From assembly GCA_002779455.1 (NCBI GenBank), contig PEWM01000063.1:1-5258 (forward strand): a stretch of DNA of 5,258 bases. The letters are read 5' to 3'. This DNA comes from Deltaproteobacteria bacterium CG07_land_8_20_14_0_80_60_11 (GTDB lineage Bacteria > Desulfobacterota > Desulfobaccia > Desulfobaccales > 0-14-0-80-60-11). Made by a program: the position numbers and the translations under genes. A model generated the notes under the pieces. The model did no database searches and had not been told where the DNA came from. It was given only the letters and a program-made list of their open reading frames with translations. Position 1 is the stretch's first letter. Each line of letters opens with the position of its first letter. Shown in pieces: positions 1-4,786 of the stretch.

Positions 1-78
1 GCGCTCCCGGGCCTGGTCCAGCCAGGTGGGGTTGAGGGGCTCGATCTGGGAAATTATCTGGGACAATTGCGTCATCAT
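1..78 (-). CDS. cobT: CobT N-terminus, partial (nicotinate-nucleotide--dimethylbenzimidazole phosphoribosyltransferase)
   Basis: Only the first 26 codons are inside the window; the gene runs off the left edge. CobT transfers the phosphoribosyl group of nicotinate mononucleotide to a lower-ligand base such as 5,6-dimethylbenzimidazole, giving the alpha-ribazole phosphate used to complete cobamides in the cytoplasm. The visible residues include QIISQIEPLNPTWLDQARER, which matches the family's usual opening of a short helix, an I-x-P-L core and then an A-x-x-R just before the conserved lysine-proline-proline-glycine segment; that segment would lie outside. The frame opens with two consecutive ATG codons (78-76 and 75-73). 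A GAGGT Shine-Dalgarno-like stretch ends 9 bases before the first ATG, so I chose that one. It follows cobU on the same strand, which supports the call, although 166 bases containing repeats separate the two. Confidence 0.72.
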   Translation of the reverse strand, partial: MMTQLSQIISQIEPLNPTWLDQARER

Positions 79-113
79 GGCAATAAGACCTCAATTCTTT
101 AAATAGCTATCAG

Positions 114-152
114 CAGTGAGCAGTAAGCAGTGAGCAGTGAGCAGTGAGCAGT
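114..152. repeat. Tandem heptamer array, unit CAGTGAG
   Basis: Five full copies of a 7-base unit run head to tail (114-148), followed by a partial CAGT (149-152). Four copies are exactly CAGTGAG and the second is CAGTAAG; a CAG at 111-113 may be a decayed flanking unit. The array lies between cobU and cobT, which are both transcribed leftward, so it would be in their intergenic RNA if they are co-transcribed. The same CAGTGNN theme recurs between the dehydrogenase and cobO (2306-2368). Heptameric short tandem repeats are known from other bacteria, for example the STRR families of filamentous cyanobacteria, but I cannot assign this one to a named family. Confidence 0.9.
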
Positions 153-184
153 TCCTCATAAGCCTGCGGCTCACCGGTAAACCA

Positions 185-208
185 GCATGTGCGCACTGCG
201 CACCATGC
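185..208. repeat. Short bulged inverted repeat after cobU
   Basis: GCATG (185-189) pairs with CATGC (204-208), and TGCGC (190-194) pairs with GCGCA (198-202). C203 is bulged and ACT forms the loop. The hairpin sits 36 bases beyond the cobU stop in the direction of cobU transcription. No T tract follows on either side, so it is not a canonical intrinsic terminator. It could be an RNA-processing or stabilising hairpin, or chance. Confidence 0.5.
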
Positions 209-244
209 CGTTGTTATGGAGCGCCATGAACCTGGCCAGTGGGC

Positions 245-808
245 TCACGGCCTGGCCGGGAAAAGATCGCTCTTGATGAGCACCGGGACCCCCGCCACCA
301 CCAGGACCACCAAGTCGGCCATCTGTGCCAGGCGCTGGTGCAGCCAGCCGGCCTGATCGCGAAAATTCCGGGCCAGGGGATTGTCCGGCACAATCCCCCA
401 CCCCACCTCATTGCTGATCAGGATGGTGGGGGCGGCGGTCCTGGCCAGGACCTCCAGCAGGTGCTCGCAGGCCGTCTGGATGCTGCCCGGGGGGGCGTCC
501 TCCCGAAGCAAGAGATTGGACACCCACATGGTAAGGCAGTCCACCACGATGACCCCGTAATGGTCCTGGGCGTCGCCCAGGGCGGCCGCCAGTTTTAGGG
601 GGACCTCCCGGGTCGCCCAGTCCGAGCCCCGTTCCCGCTGGTGGGCCGCGATCCGGGCCTCCATCTCGGCATCCCGGGGTTCGCCGGTGGCCACAAAGAG
701 GCGGGGAGCAGGGCAGCGGGCGGCCAGGCCCAGGCCGTAGCGGCTCTTGCCGCTGCGCGCCCCTCCTAAAATCAGGGCCAACCGAAAATGTGACGGTGCG
801 TTTTCCAT
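245..808 (-). CDS. cobU: Bifunctional adenosylcobinamide kinase / adenosylcobinamide-phosphate guanylyltransferase (CobU/CobP)
   Basis: This 187-residue cytoplasmic enzyme of the nucleotide-loop pathway phosphorylates the aminopropanol arm of adenosylcobinamide and then attaches GMP from GTP, giving adenosylcobinamide-GDP for the cobalamin synthase CobS. The P-loop GGARSGKS is at residues 15-22. The family block E-M-x-x-R-I-x-x-H follows at about 48-56; H56 sits where the guanylylated histidine of Salmonella CobU is found. A Walker-B-like VIVVDCLTMWVSNLL is at 86-100, and the diagnostic SNEVGWGIVP at 132-141 is followed by LARNFRD (145-151) and a C-terminal LVVAGVP (169-175). Length and motif order are normal for the family. 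The only nearby ATG is at 808. Its Shine-Dalgarno is weak (GGGA about 10 bases upstream) and lies in the arm of a GC-rich hairpin. cobT follows downstream on the same strand. No cobalamin riboswitch was recognised upstream. Confidence 0.95.
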   Translation of the reverse strand: MENAPSHFRLALILGGARSGKSRYGLGLAARCPAPRLFVATGEPRDAEMEARIAAHQRERGSDWATREVPLKLAAALGDAQDHYGVIVVDCLTMWVSNLLLREDAPPGSIQTACEHLLEVLARTAAPTILISNEVGWGIVPDNPLARNFRDQAGWLHQRLAQMADLVVLVVAGVPVLIKSDLFPARP

Positions 809-818
809 GGGCGAAAAT

Positions 819-842
819 TCCCGGCGCCCCTGCCGGCGCCCG
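819..842. repeat. GC-rich inverted repeat abutting the cobU start
   Basis: CCGGCGCC on the left pairs with GGCGCC plus flanking bases on the right, giving an 8-of-9 base stem with a 6-base CCTGCC loop; the GGCGCC core is itself self-complementary. Read in the direction of cobU, the 3' arm ends in GCCGGGA about 10 bases before the cobU ATG, so the only purine-rich ribosome binding candidate is partly inside the stem. No T tract follows in either direction, so it is not a standard terminator. A role in limiting cobU translation is inference. Confidence 0.5.
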
Positions 843-860
843 GCTTTGGCAACCCCGGTA

Positions 861-938
861 TCAGTAGCGACTCAAGATCTGCAAAATTTCCTGTTGCAAC
901 TGCGGCGCCCAGCCCACGGCCAGGATCCGGTTTTTCAC
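861..938 (-). CDS. Possible 25-codon small ORF upstream of cobU
   Basis: On the cobU strand a GTG at 938-936 opens a 25-codon frame reading (M)KNRILAVGWAPQLQQEIL... and ending in QILSRY and TGA at 863-861. A GAGGG Shine-Dalgarno-like sequence ends about 9 bases before the GTG, which is better than the site in front of cobU itself. The stop lies 52 bases before the cobU start, and the two frames differ by one. The peptide has a short hydrophobic stretch and an amphipathic glutamine/leucine-rich end, with no signal peptide or known motif. It could be a leader peptide, a small protein or the decayed start of a lost gene. I do not recognise it, and chance occurrence of a frame this short is quite possible. 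Confidence 0.3.
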   Translation of the reverse strand: MKNRILAVGWAPQLQQEILQILSRY

Positions 939-1094
939 GAAAGCATACCCTCAGATTTTGTATCTCACTTAAAACCTTATCCTAATTGCAGCGAAGTGCC
1001 AAGTTGCGCCGCTAAATTAACGGGGGACTTGCCGGCCAACCCGGCCTGGTCCCTAACGGCCCCCGGGGAAAAGTCAGGCGCCCCGGGGAGCACC

Positions 1095-1123
1095 TTGACC
1101 GGGGGCGGCAAATCTGTAATGAT
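1095..1123 (+). promoter_or_regulatory. Candidate sigma70-type promoter for the acyl-CoA dehydrogenase
   Basis: TTGACC at 1095-1100 matches the -35 consensus in 5 of 6 positions. After a 17-base spacer, AATGAT at 1118-1123 matches the -10 consensus in 4 of 6. Transcription would start near 1130, leaving a leader of about 30 bases with an AGGGGG ribosome binding site (1149-1154) five bases before the ATG at 1160. The spacing and position are right, but the -10 is weak. Confidence 0.42.
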
Positions 1124-1159
1124 AGCCGTGAACATCACTGCCAGTCCCAGGGGGTCAGC

Positions 1160-2302
1160 ATGGATTTTACTTTATCACCGGAACAGCAGGGGGTCCAGGA
1201 AAAGGCGCAGGGCCTGGCCCGGGAAGTGAAAGACCTATCCGCCCGGCTGGACCGGGAGGCCCAATTTCCCCGGGAGATCCTGCAGCTCTGGGCCCGGGAA
1301 GGCATGTTCGGCCTGGCTCTGCCCCGGGAATACGGCGGCCAGGGTCTGGATTACGTGGCCTACGTCCTGGCCCAGATGGAGCTGGCCCAGGCCTGCCCGG
1401 CTTCGGCCCTGATCCTCCACGTCAACCACTCCCTGTTCGGGGGGGCCGTGGCCCAGTTCGGCACCGCGGCCCAGAAAGAGGCCTGGCTGCCGCCGGTGGC
1501 CCGGGGGGAGGTCTACGCCTGTTTCGCCCTGACCGAGCCCGAGGCCGGCTCCGACCCGGCGGGGATGAAGAGCGTGGCCCGCCGGGAGCAGGGCGGCTGG
1601 GTGCTCACCGGGGGAAAAAACTTCGTCACCTCGGGGGGCGTGGCCCGCTTCGCCCTGGTGGCGGCGCTCACCGACCCGGAGCGGGGCGCCAAGGGGATCA
1701 GCGCCTTGGTGGTGGAAATCCCCGCCACCCCGGAGGTCACCTGGGGGGTCCGGGAGGAGAAACTGGGGTTGAGGGGCGCCGCCTCGGTCCCCCTCTTTTT
1801 TGACCAGGCCCGGTTGCCGGAGACCAGCCTCCTGGGCGAGCCGAACCAGGGGCTTAAAGTGATGCTGGCCGCCCTGGACGCGGCCCGGGTAGGCTCCGCC
1901 GCCATCGCCGTGGGGCTGGGCCGGGGCGCTTTGGCCACGGCTATGGCTTATGCCAAGCAGCGGCGGCAGTTCGGCCAGGCCGTGGCGGATTTTCAGGCCA
2001 TCCAGTGGAAGCTGGCGGACATGGCCACGGATTTGGAAGCCGCCAGCCTCCTGACCCTGAAGGCCGCCTGGCTCAAAGACCAGAAGCGGCCCTACGGTCT
2101 CGCCGCCGCCATGGCCAAACGCTTCGCCACCGATGCGGCCATGGCCGCGGCCACCGAAGGGGTGCAGATCCTGGGAGGCTACGGTTGCCTGACGGAATAC
2201 CCCCTGGAGCGCTACTTCCGGGACGCCAAGGCGGGCCAGATTTACGAAGGCACCAACGAAATCATGCGGCTGATCATCGCCCGGCACCTGCTGAGGGGTT
2301 GA
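1160..2302 (+). CDS. Acyl-CoA dehydrogenase (FAD-dependent, short/medium-chain type)
   Basis: This 380-residue protein has the normal length of soluble acyl-CoA dehydrogenases, which put an alpha,beta double bond into acyl-CoA and pass the electrons to electron-transfer flavoprotein. The N-terminal helical domain holds GLALPREYGGQGLDYV (51-66). The first family signature is CFALTEPEAGSD (121-132), in the FAD/substrate-binding beta domain, and GGKNFVTSGG is at 151-160. The C-terminal helical domain has KQRRQFGQAVADFQAIQWKLADM (266-288), typical of FAD and dimer contacts, and the second signature QILGGYGCLTEYPLERYFRD (336-355). The expected catalytic base is E363 in IYEGTNEI, as in butyryl- and short-chain enzymes. 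Substrate chain length cannot be read from the sequence. The ATG at 1160 has an AGGGGG site five bases upstream. cobO follows 88 bases downstream, with a repeat palindrome in between. No ETF genes are in the window. Confidence 0.95.
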   Translation: MDFTLSPEQQGVQEKAQGLAREVKDLSARLDREAQFPREILQLWAREGMFGLALPREYGGQGLDYVAYVLAQMELAQACPASALILHVNHSLFGGAVAQFGTAAQKEAWLPPVARGEVYACFALTEPEAGSDPAGMKSVARREQGGWVLTGGKNFVTSGGVARFALVAALTDPERGAKGISALVVEIPATPEVTWGVREEKLGLRGAASVPLFFDQARLPETSLLGEPNQGLKVMLAALDAARVGSAAIAVGLGRGALATAMAYAKQRRQFGQAVADFQAIQWKLADMATDLEAASLLTLKAAWLKDQKRPYGLAAAMAKRFATDAAMAAATEGVQILGGYGCLTEYPLERYFRDAKAGQIYEGTNEIMRLIIARHLLRG

Positions 2303-2305
2303 ATG

Positions 2306-2368
2306 GTAGACAGTGGTCAGTGGCCAGTGGCCAGTGCATCGGTGTGCTGGCCACTGACTACTGACTAC
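2306..2368. repeat. Imperfect palindrome built from CAGTGNN heptamers
   Basis: The left arm (2306-2327) and right arm (2347-2368) are reverse complements at 20 of 22 positions, with a 19-base loop. The left side is a heptamer ladder, CAGTGGT, CAGTGGC, CAGTGGC, CAGTGCA (2311-2338), and the right arm carries the same words in inverted orientation. The element fills almost the whole gap between the dehydrogenase stop (2302) and the cobO ribosome binding site. As RNA it would fold into a long hairpin, which could attenuate or stabilise the dehydrogenase-cobO message. No clean T tract follows, so I do not call it a terminator. The shared heptamer links it to the array at 114-152. Confidence 0.85.
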
Positions 2369-2379
2369 AACTTTTATGA

Positions 2380-2384
2380 AAGGA
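2380..2384 (+). promoter_or_regulatory. Ribosome binding site fixing the cobO start
   Basis: AAGGA at 2380-2384 lies 6 bases before the ATG at 2391 and only 3 before the overlapping ATG at 2388. The in-frame ATG at 2376 overlaps this site and has no Shine-Dalgarno of its own. The spacing favours 2391 as the start. Confidence 0.6.
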
Positions 2385-2390
2385 AGTATG

Positions 2391-2930
2391 ATGGCCGAGA
2401 CGCGACTGAGCCGGGGGCTGATCCAGGTGTACACCGGCGACGGCAAGGGCAAGACCACCTGCGCCCTGGGTTTGGCCCTGAGGGCGGTGGGGCAGGGGTT
2501 TAAGGTGTACATGGTGCAGTTCATGAAGGGCCGGGAGACCGGGGAGGCGAAGGCCGCTTTGGGCCGCCTGGCCCCGGACCTGACCCTGCGCTACTTCGGA
2601 CGGCCGGGGCTGGTCAATCTGAAAGCCCCCGCCCCGGAAGACCTGGCCCTCGTCCGGGAGGCCTGGGACCTGGCCCGGCAGGTGATTTCGGCCGGGGAGC
2701 ACGACCTGGTGATCCTGGATGAAATCAACCTGGCCCTGACCTTCAACCTCCTGCCCCCAGTGGAGGTGTTTCAGATGTTGCGGGAGCGGCCGCCGTGGGT
2801 GGAGGTGGTCCTGACGGGCCGCCAGGCCCCCCCGGAACTCATAGAACTGGCGGACCTGGTCACGGAAATGCGGCCCCTGAAACACTACTACGAGGCCGGA
2901 GTCAAGGCCCGGCGCGGCATTGAGTGGTAA
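2391..2930 (+). CDS. cobO: Corrinoid adenosyltransferase (cob(I)yrinic acid a,c-diamide / cob(I)alamin adenosyltransferase, CobA/CobO/BtuR type)
   Basis: This cytoplasmic enzyme transfers the 5'-deoxyadenosyl group of ATP to the reduced cobalt of corrinoids, making the adenosyl form that CobU and adenosylcobamide-dependent mutases use. With the start at 2391 it has 179 residues, usual for this family, which is distinct from the PduO and EutT types. The N-terminal P-loop GDGKGKTT (16-23) has the family's unusual fold context and is followed by KVYMVQFMKG (38-47). A Walker-B-like VILDEIN is at 107-113, and VVLTGRQAPPELIELADLVT (139-158) with KHYYEAGVKARRGIEW (164-179) is the signature C-terminus. 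Two further in-frame ATGs lie upstream (2376 and 2388); the AAGGA site best fits 2391. It lies 88 bases behind the dehydrogenase on the same strand and converges with the radical SAM gene 40 bases downstream. Confidence 0.95.
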   Translation: MAETRLSRGLIQVYTGDGKGKTTCALGLALRAVGQGFKVYMVQFMKGRETGEAKAALGRLAPDLTLRYFGRPGLVNLKAPAPEDLALVREAWDLARQVISAGEHDLVILDEINLALTFNLLPPVEVFQMLRERPPWVEVVLTGRQAPPELIELADLVTEMRPLKHYYEAGVKARRGIEW

Positions 2931-2970
2931 GGGCCACGGACTACCCGGGGGGCTGGGGCAACGCCACGAG

Positions 2971-3984
2971 CTACTTCCAGACCCCGTCAATTTCGGCCTG
3001 GCACTTGGGACAGCGGCCATCCTTGAGGTGGTAGCGCCGGATACTGTACCCCAGCCGTTCGATGAGCAACTCCTGGCAGGCATAGCAGTAGGTGTTCTCA
3101 CCGTCCTCCCCTGGGATGTTGCCCACATAGACATAGCGGAGCCCGGCCGCCAGGCCGATCTCCCGGGCCCGGACCAGGGTGGCCACCGGGGTGGCGGGCC
3201 GGTCCATCATCTTGAAGGTCGGGTGAAACGCGGTGACGTGCCAGGGGATGGCCGGGCTCACGCCTTTGATGAAGTTGGCGATCTCGGTGAGTTCGGCCTC
3301 GGAGTCGTTGTGCCCCGGGATGACCAGGGTGGTGACCTCCACCCAGACTCCCAGCTGCTTAAGCCGGGTGATGGTGTCCAGCACCGGCTGCAACCGGGCC
3401 TTGCAGACCTTGCGGTAGAAATCGTCCCGCATGCTCTTCAAATCCAGGTTGTCGGCGTCGATGAACTCTGCGGCGGCGGTGGCGGACGCCTCGGTCATAA
3501 AGCCGTTGGACACAAAGACGTTGCGCAGGCCGTGTTCCCGGGCCAGGCGAGCCACGTCCTGGGCGTACTCGAAGAAGATGGTGGGCTCGGTATAGGTGTA
3601 AGAGATGCTGGCCGAATGGGACCCCAGGGCATAGGCCACGATGGCTTCCGGGTCGCGTTCGTCTCCCAGGATCTTGCCGCCGTGGACCCGGGGGTACTGG
3701 GAGATGTCATAGTTCTGGCAGTGGAGGCACATGAAGTTGCAGCCCACGGTGGCGATGGAGTAGGACCGGGTGCCCGGCAGGAAGTGGAACAGGGGCTTTT
3801 TCTCAATGGGGTCGATGTGTTCGGCAATAACTCTGCCATAATTGAGGCTATAGAGGGCGCCGTCCTGGTTCTCCCGGACGTGGCAGAGGCCCCGTTTGCC
3901 CGGATCGATCTTGCATCCGTGGGCGCACAAGTTGCACTGGACCTTCTGGTCTTCCGCACTTTCCCAAAACCTGGCCTGGTACAT
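2971..3984 (-). CDS. amrS: AmmeMemoRadiSam-system radical SAM enzyme (AmrS; PflA-like)
   Basis: This 337-residue protein belongs to the radical SAM superfamily, in the pyruvate formate-lyase-activase-like group. It fits the AmrS family, named because it co-occurs with AMMECR1-domain and Memo-like proteins; its reaction is not settled to my knowledge. The [4Fe-4S]/SAM motif is C82-x3-C86-x2-C89 (CNFMCLHC). An N-terminal cysteine set (C17, C20, C24, C34; CNLCAHGCKIDPGKRGLC) and a C-terminal set (C300, C303, C325, C328) suggest additional metal sites, as is usual for this family. YTYTEPTIFFEY (129-140) and VEVTTLVIPGHND (215-227) are further core segments. Start choice is firm: AAGGAG lies five bases before the ATG at 3984, and a promoter lies just upstream. 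No AMMECR1 or Memo gene is in the window. It converges on cobO, so it is probably transcribed alone. Confidence 0.93.
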   Translation of the reverse strand: MYQARFWESAEDQKVQCNLCAHGCKIDPGKRGLCHVRENQDGALYSLNYGRVIAEHIDPIEKKPLFHFLPGTRSYSIATVGCNFMCLHCQNYDISQYPRVHGGKILGDERDPEAIVAYALGSHSASISYTYTEPTIFFEYAQDVARLAREHGLRNVFVSNGFMTEASATAAAEFIDADNLDLKSMRDDFYRKVCKARLQPVLDTITRLKQLGVWVEVTTLVIPGHNDSEAELTEIANFIKGVSPAIPWHVTAFHPTFKMMDRPATPVATLVRAREIGLAAGLRYVYVGNIPGEDGENTYCYACQELLIERLGYSIRRYHLKDGRCPKCQAEIDGVWK

Positions 3985-4012
3985 AGGGTCTCCTTAAAAA
4001 GTCATCAATTTT

Positions 4013-4041
4013 ACCATATATCCTCCGGGGGCCAATGTAAA
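4013..4041 (-). promoter_or_regulatory. Sigma70-type promoter for the radical SAM gene
   Basis: Read on the minus strand, TTTACA (4041-4036) matches the -35 consensus in 5 of 6 positions. After 17 bases TATGGT (4018-4013) matches the -10 in 4 of 6, with further A+T bases around it. Transcription would begin near 4006, giving a leader of about 20 bases that contains the AAGGAG ribosome binding site of the gene at 3984. Confidence 0.55.
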
Positions 4042-4051
4042 GGTGTGAGGC

Positions 4052-4084
4052 GGCGCCCCGGCCCCGGGCGGGGACCGGGGCGCC
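4052..4084. repeat. Very stable GC hairpin between the radical SAM promoter and the tRNA-His promoter
   Basis: GGCGCCCCGG (4052-4061) pairs perfectly with CCGGGGCGCC (4075-4084). Inside, CCCC (4062-4065) pairs with GGGG (4070-4073), leaving a four-base loop and one bulged A. No T run follows in either direction, so it does not fit an intrinsic terminator. It sits immediately upstream of the promoter of the minus-strand gene and about 50 bases upstream of the tRNA promoter. It may insulate the two units or mark the end of something transcribed from neither gene seen here. Confidence 0.75.
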
Positions 4085-4134
4085 CGGAGCGTCAGACTTT
4101 CGCCGTAATTGCCGCGGCCGCGGTCACCGCGCCC

Positions 4135-4163
4135 TTGCCAGGAGGCAATTCGTGTGTTACAAA
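4135..4163 (+). promoter_or_regulatory. Sigma70-type promoter of the tRNA-His gene
   Basis: TTGCCA at 4135-4140 matches the -35 consensus in 5 of 6 positions. A 17-base spacer leads to TACAAA at 4158-4163, a 4 of 6 match to the -10. Transcription would start at about 4170, only a few bases before the mature tRNA 5' end at 4174. An odd palindrome (4119-4131, arms CGCGGT and ACCGCG) lies just upstream of the -35. Confidence 0.65.
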
Positions 4164-4173
4164 TGAGTCTGAT

Positions 4174-4250
4174 GGTGGGCGTAGCTCAGTTGGCAGAGCA
4201 CCGGGTTGTGGCCCCGGCGGTCGCGGGTTCAAGTCCCGTCGTTCACCCCA
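4174..4250 (+). tRNA. tRNA-His (anticodon GTG)
   Basis: A complete cloverleaf can be drawn. The acceptor stem GTGGGCG (4175-4181) pairs with CGTTCAC (4240-4246), including two G-T pairs. The D arm is GCTC...GAGC, and the anticodon stem CCGGG/CCCGG encloses the loop TTGTGGC with GTG at 4208-4210. The T arm is GCGGG-TTCAAGT-CCCGT. The extra G at 4174 faces the discriminator C at 4247, the G-1:C73 pair that is the identity element of histidine tRNAs and confirms the anticodon reading. The CCA end is encoded (4248-4250). The gene is a single-tRNA unit with its own promoter and terminator. Confidence 0.98.
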
Positions 4251-4259
4251 GCAAATTCG

Positions 4260-4294
4260 GGGGGTTAGGCTCAATGGCCTAACCCCTCCTTTTT
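4260..4294 (+). terminator. Rho-independent terminator of tRNA-His
   Basis: GGGGTTAGGC (4261-4270) pairs perfectly with GCCTAACCCC (4277-4286) around the loop TCAATG; G4260 can add a wobble pair with T4287. The tract TCCTTTTT (4287-4294) follows at once. It begins 10 bases after the tRNA CCA end. Confidence 0.93.
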
Positions 4295-4295
4295 C

Positions 4296-4319
4296 ATTAC
4301 CCGCACTATTACCCGCACA
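4296..4319. repeat. 12-base tandem direct repeat after the tRNA-His terminator
   Basis: ATTACCCGCACT (4296-4307) is followed directly by ATTACCCGCACA (4308-4319), identical at 11 of 12 positions. It starts two bases after the terminator T tract, at the left edge of the stretch where no host-like gene is found. Short direct repeats near a tRNA 3' end can be integrase arm-binding or attachment sequences, but nothing else here proves that. Confidence 0.8.
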
Positions 4320-4786
4320 CAAACCGAAAATGGATAAATTTTAGGCTGTGATCGTGCCACCAGCGTTTAGCACCAGGCCCCAGGCAAAACCCTGGACCCG
4401 GCCAGCCATGATTGGAACACAAAGGACAGGGGAGGGGCAGGGCAAAGGGATAACCCGGGGTTAATCTGCTCCTGGGGGTCGCTCTTGCTGCCGCCTCTCT
4501 GGGTGCTGTCTCCCCGCCCCGCAATGCCCTGGAAAAATCGTCTCCCCGAGCGCCCTTGACGCTTCCCCTGGGGTGAAGGGATAGACAAGGGGGCCGCCCT
4601 CATCTTTCAACCTGGGGGTTCTCAGGGGTTCCACCTGCGCATTCAGCCCTTACTCTTACAAAAATGGTGGATTTTTTCAGAATTACCGCCTTAGAATGGG
4701 GCTACGGCATTACGGCAGCACATCTAGTACGGTCTGGGGATTCATCCGCAAGATATCTCGGGGTGTAATCTGTTTTGGGGTAGGAT
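4320..4786. other. Gene-free stretch between the tRNA unit and the metallopeptidase-like ORF
   Basis: About 470 bases hold no reading frame I consider coding. The two minus-strand frames of 71 and 78 codons that cover 4309-4603 are rich in Arg, Gly, Pro and Ser with no motif, and one runs back towards the tRNA terminator. Composition drifts from GC-rich (4370-4620) to nearly balanced (4650-4786). I see small features only, such as a repeated GGGGTTC word at about 4614-4632 and a CCCCTGGGG palindrome near 4565. There is no integrase fragment, no insertion-sequence terminal repeat and no second copy of the tRNA 3' end. Confidence 0.5.

Larger units (their letters stand above)
809..1159. other. 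Divergent intergenic region between cobU and the acyl-CoA dehydrogenase
   Basis: These 351 bases separate two divergently transcribed genes and must hold both sets of start signals. From left to right I see a GC hairpin abutting cobU (819-842), a possible 25-codon leader ORF on the minus strand (861-938), an A+T-richer stretch (about 931-1020) likely to hold the cobU-side promoter, and GC-rich blocks with two self-complementary CCCCGGGG octamers (1061-1068 and 1081-1088). A sigma70-like promoter for the dehydrogenase lies at 1095-1123. I looked for the B12 box and the conserved core of the cobalamin riboswitch on the minus strand and did not find them. The plus-strand reading frame crossing this region has no recognisable protein features. 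Confidence 0.7.

Noticed and set aside
105..165. Short minus-strand frame MRNCSLLTAHCSLLTAHC made from the heptamer array
   Set aside because: It is a product of translating the 7-base repeat in successive frames, has no ribosome binding site, and its periodicity is explained by the DNA repeat.
960..1015. Sigma54-like site on the minus strand (TTGGCAC followed by TGCA)
   Set aside because: The GG and GC elements are separated by 9 bases rather than the required 10, so it is a near miss.
809..1159. Cobalamin riboswitch upstream of cobU
   Set aside because: It was expected from the pathway, but I could not find the conserved B12 box or core sequence by reading the minus strand. A covariance-model search would be decisive.
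747..1229. Plus-strand 160-codon frame across the divergent intergenic region
   Set aside because: It overlaps the starts of cobU and the dehydrogenase in other frames, has no motif, and its composition follows the intergenic DNA.
1235..2524. Minus-strand 429-codon frame opposite the acyl-CoA dehydrogenase and cobO start
   Set aside because: It is a shadow frame with His/Gly/Pro/Gln-rich content and no motifs; the sense strand carries well-conserved dehydrogenase signatures.
3994..4017. Seven-codon ORF (MVKLMTF) with a GGAGG site ahead of the radical SAM gene
   Set aside because: Its start overlaps the inferred -10 box, so it would not be on the transcript from that promoter.
4092..4322. 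Minus-strand 76-codon frame over the tRNA-His gene
   Set aside because: Its RRDLNPRPPGPQPGALPTEL-like content is the familiar spurious antisense translation of a tRNA gene.
2920..4344. Plus-strand 474-codon frame running through the radical SAM gene and the tRNA
   Set aside because: It is antisense to a gene with clear catalytic motifs, has a low-complexity Gly/Asp/Val/Gln composition typical of GC-rich shadow frames, and translates straight through a tRNA gene.
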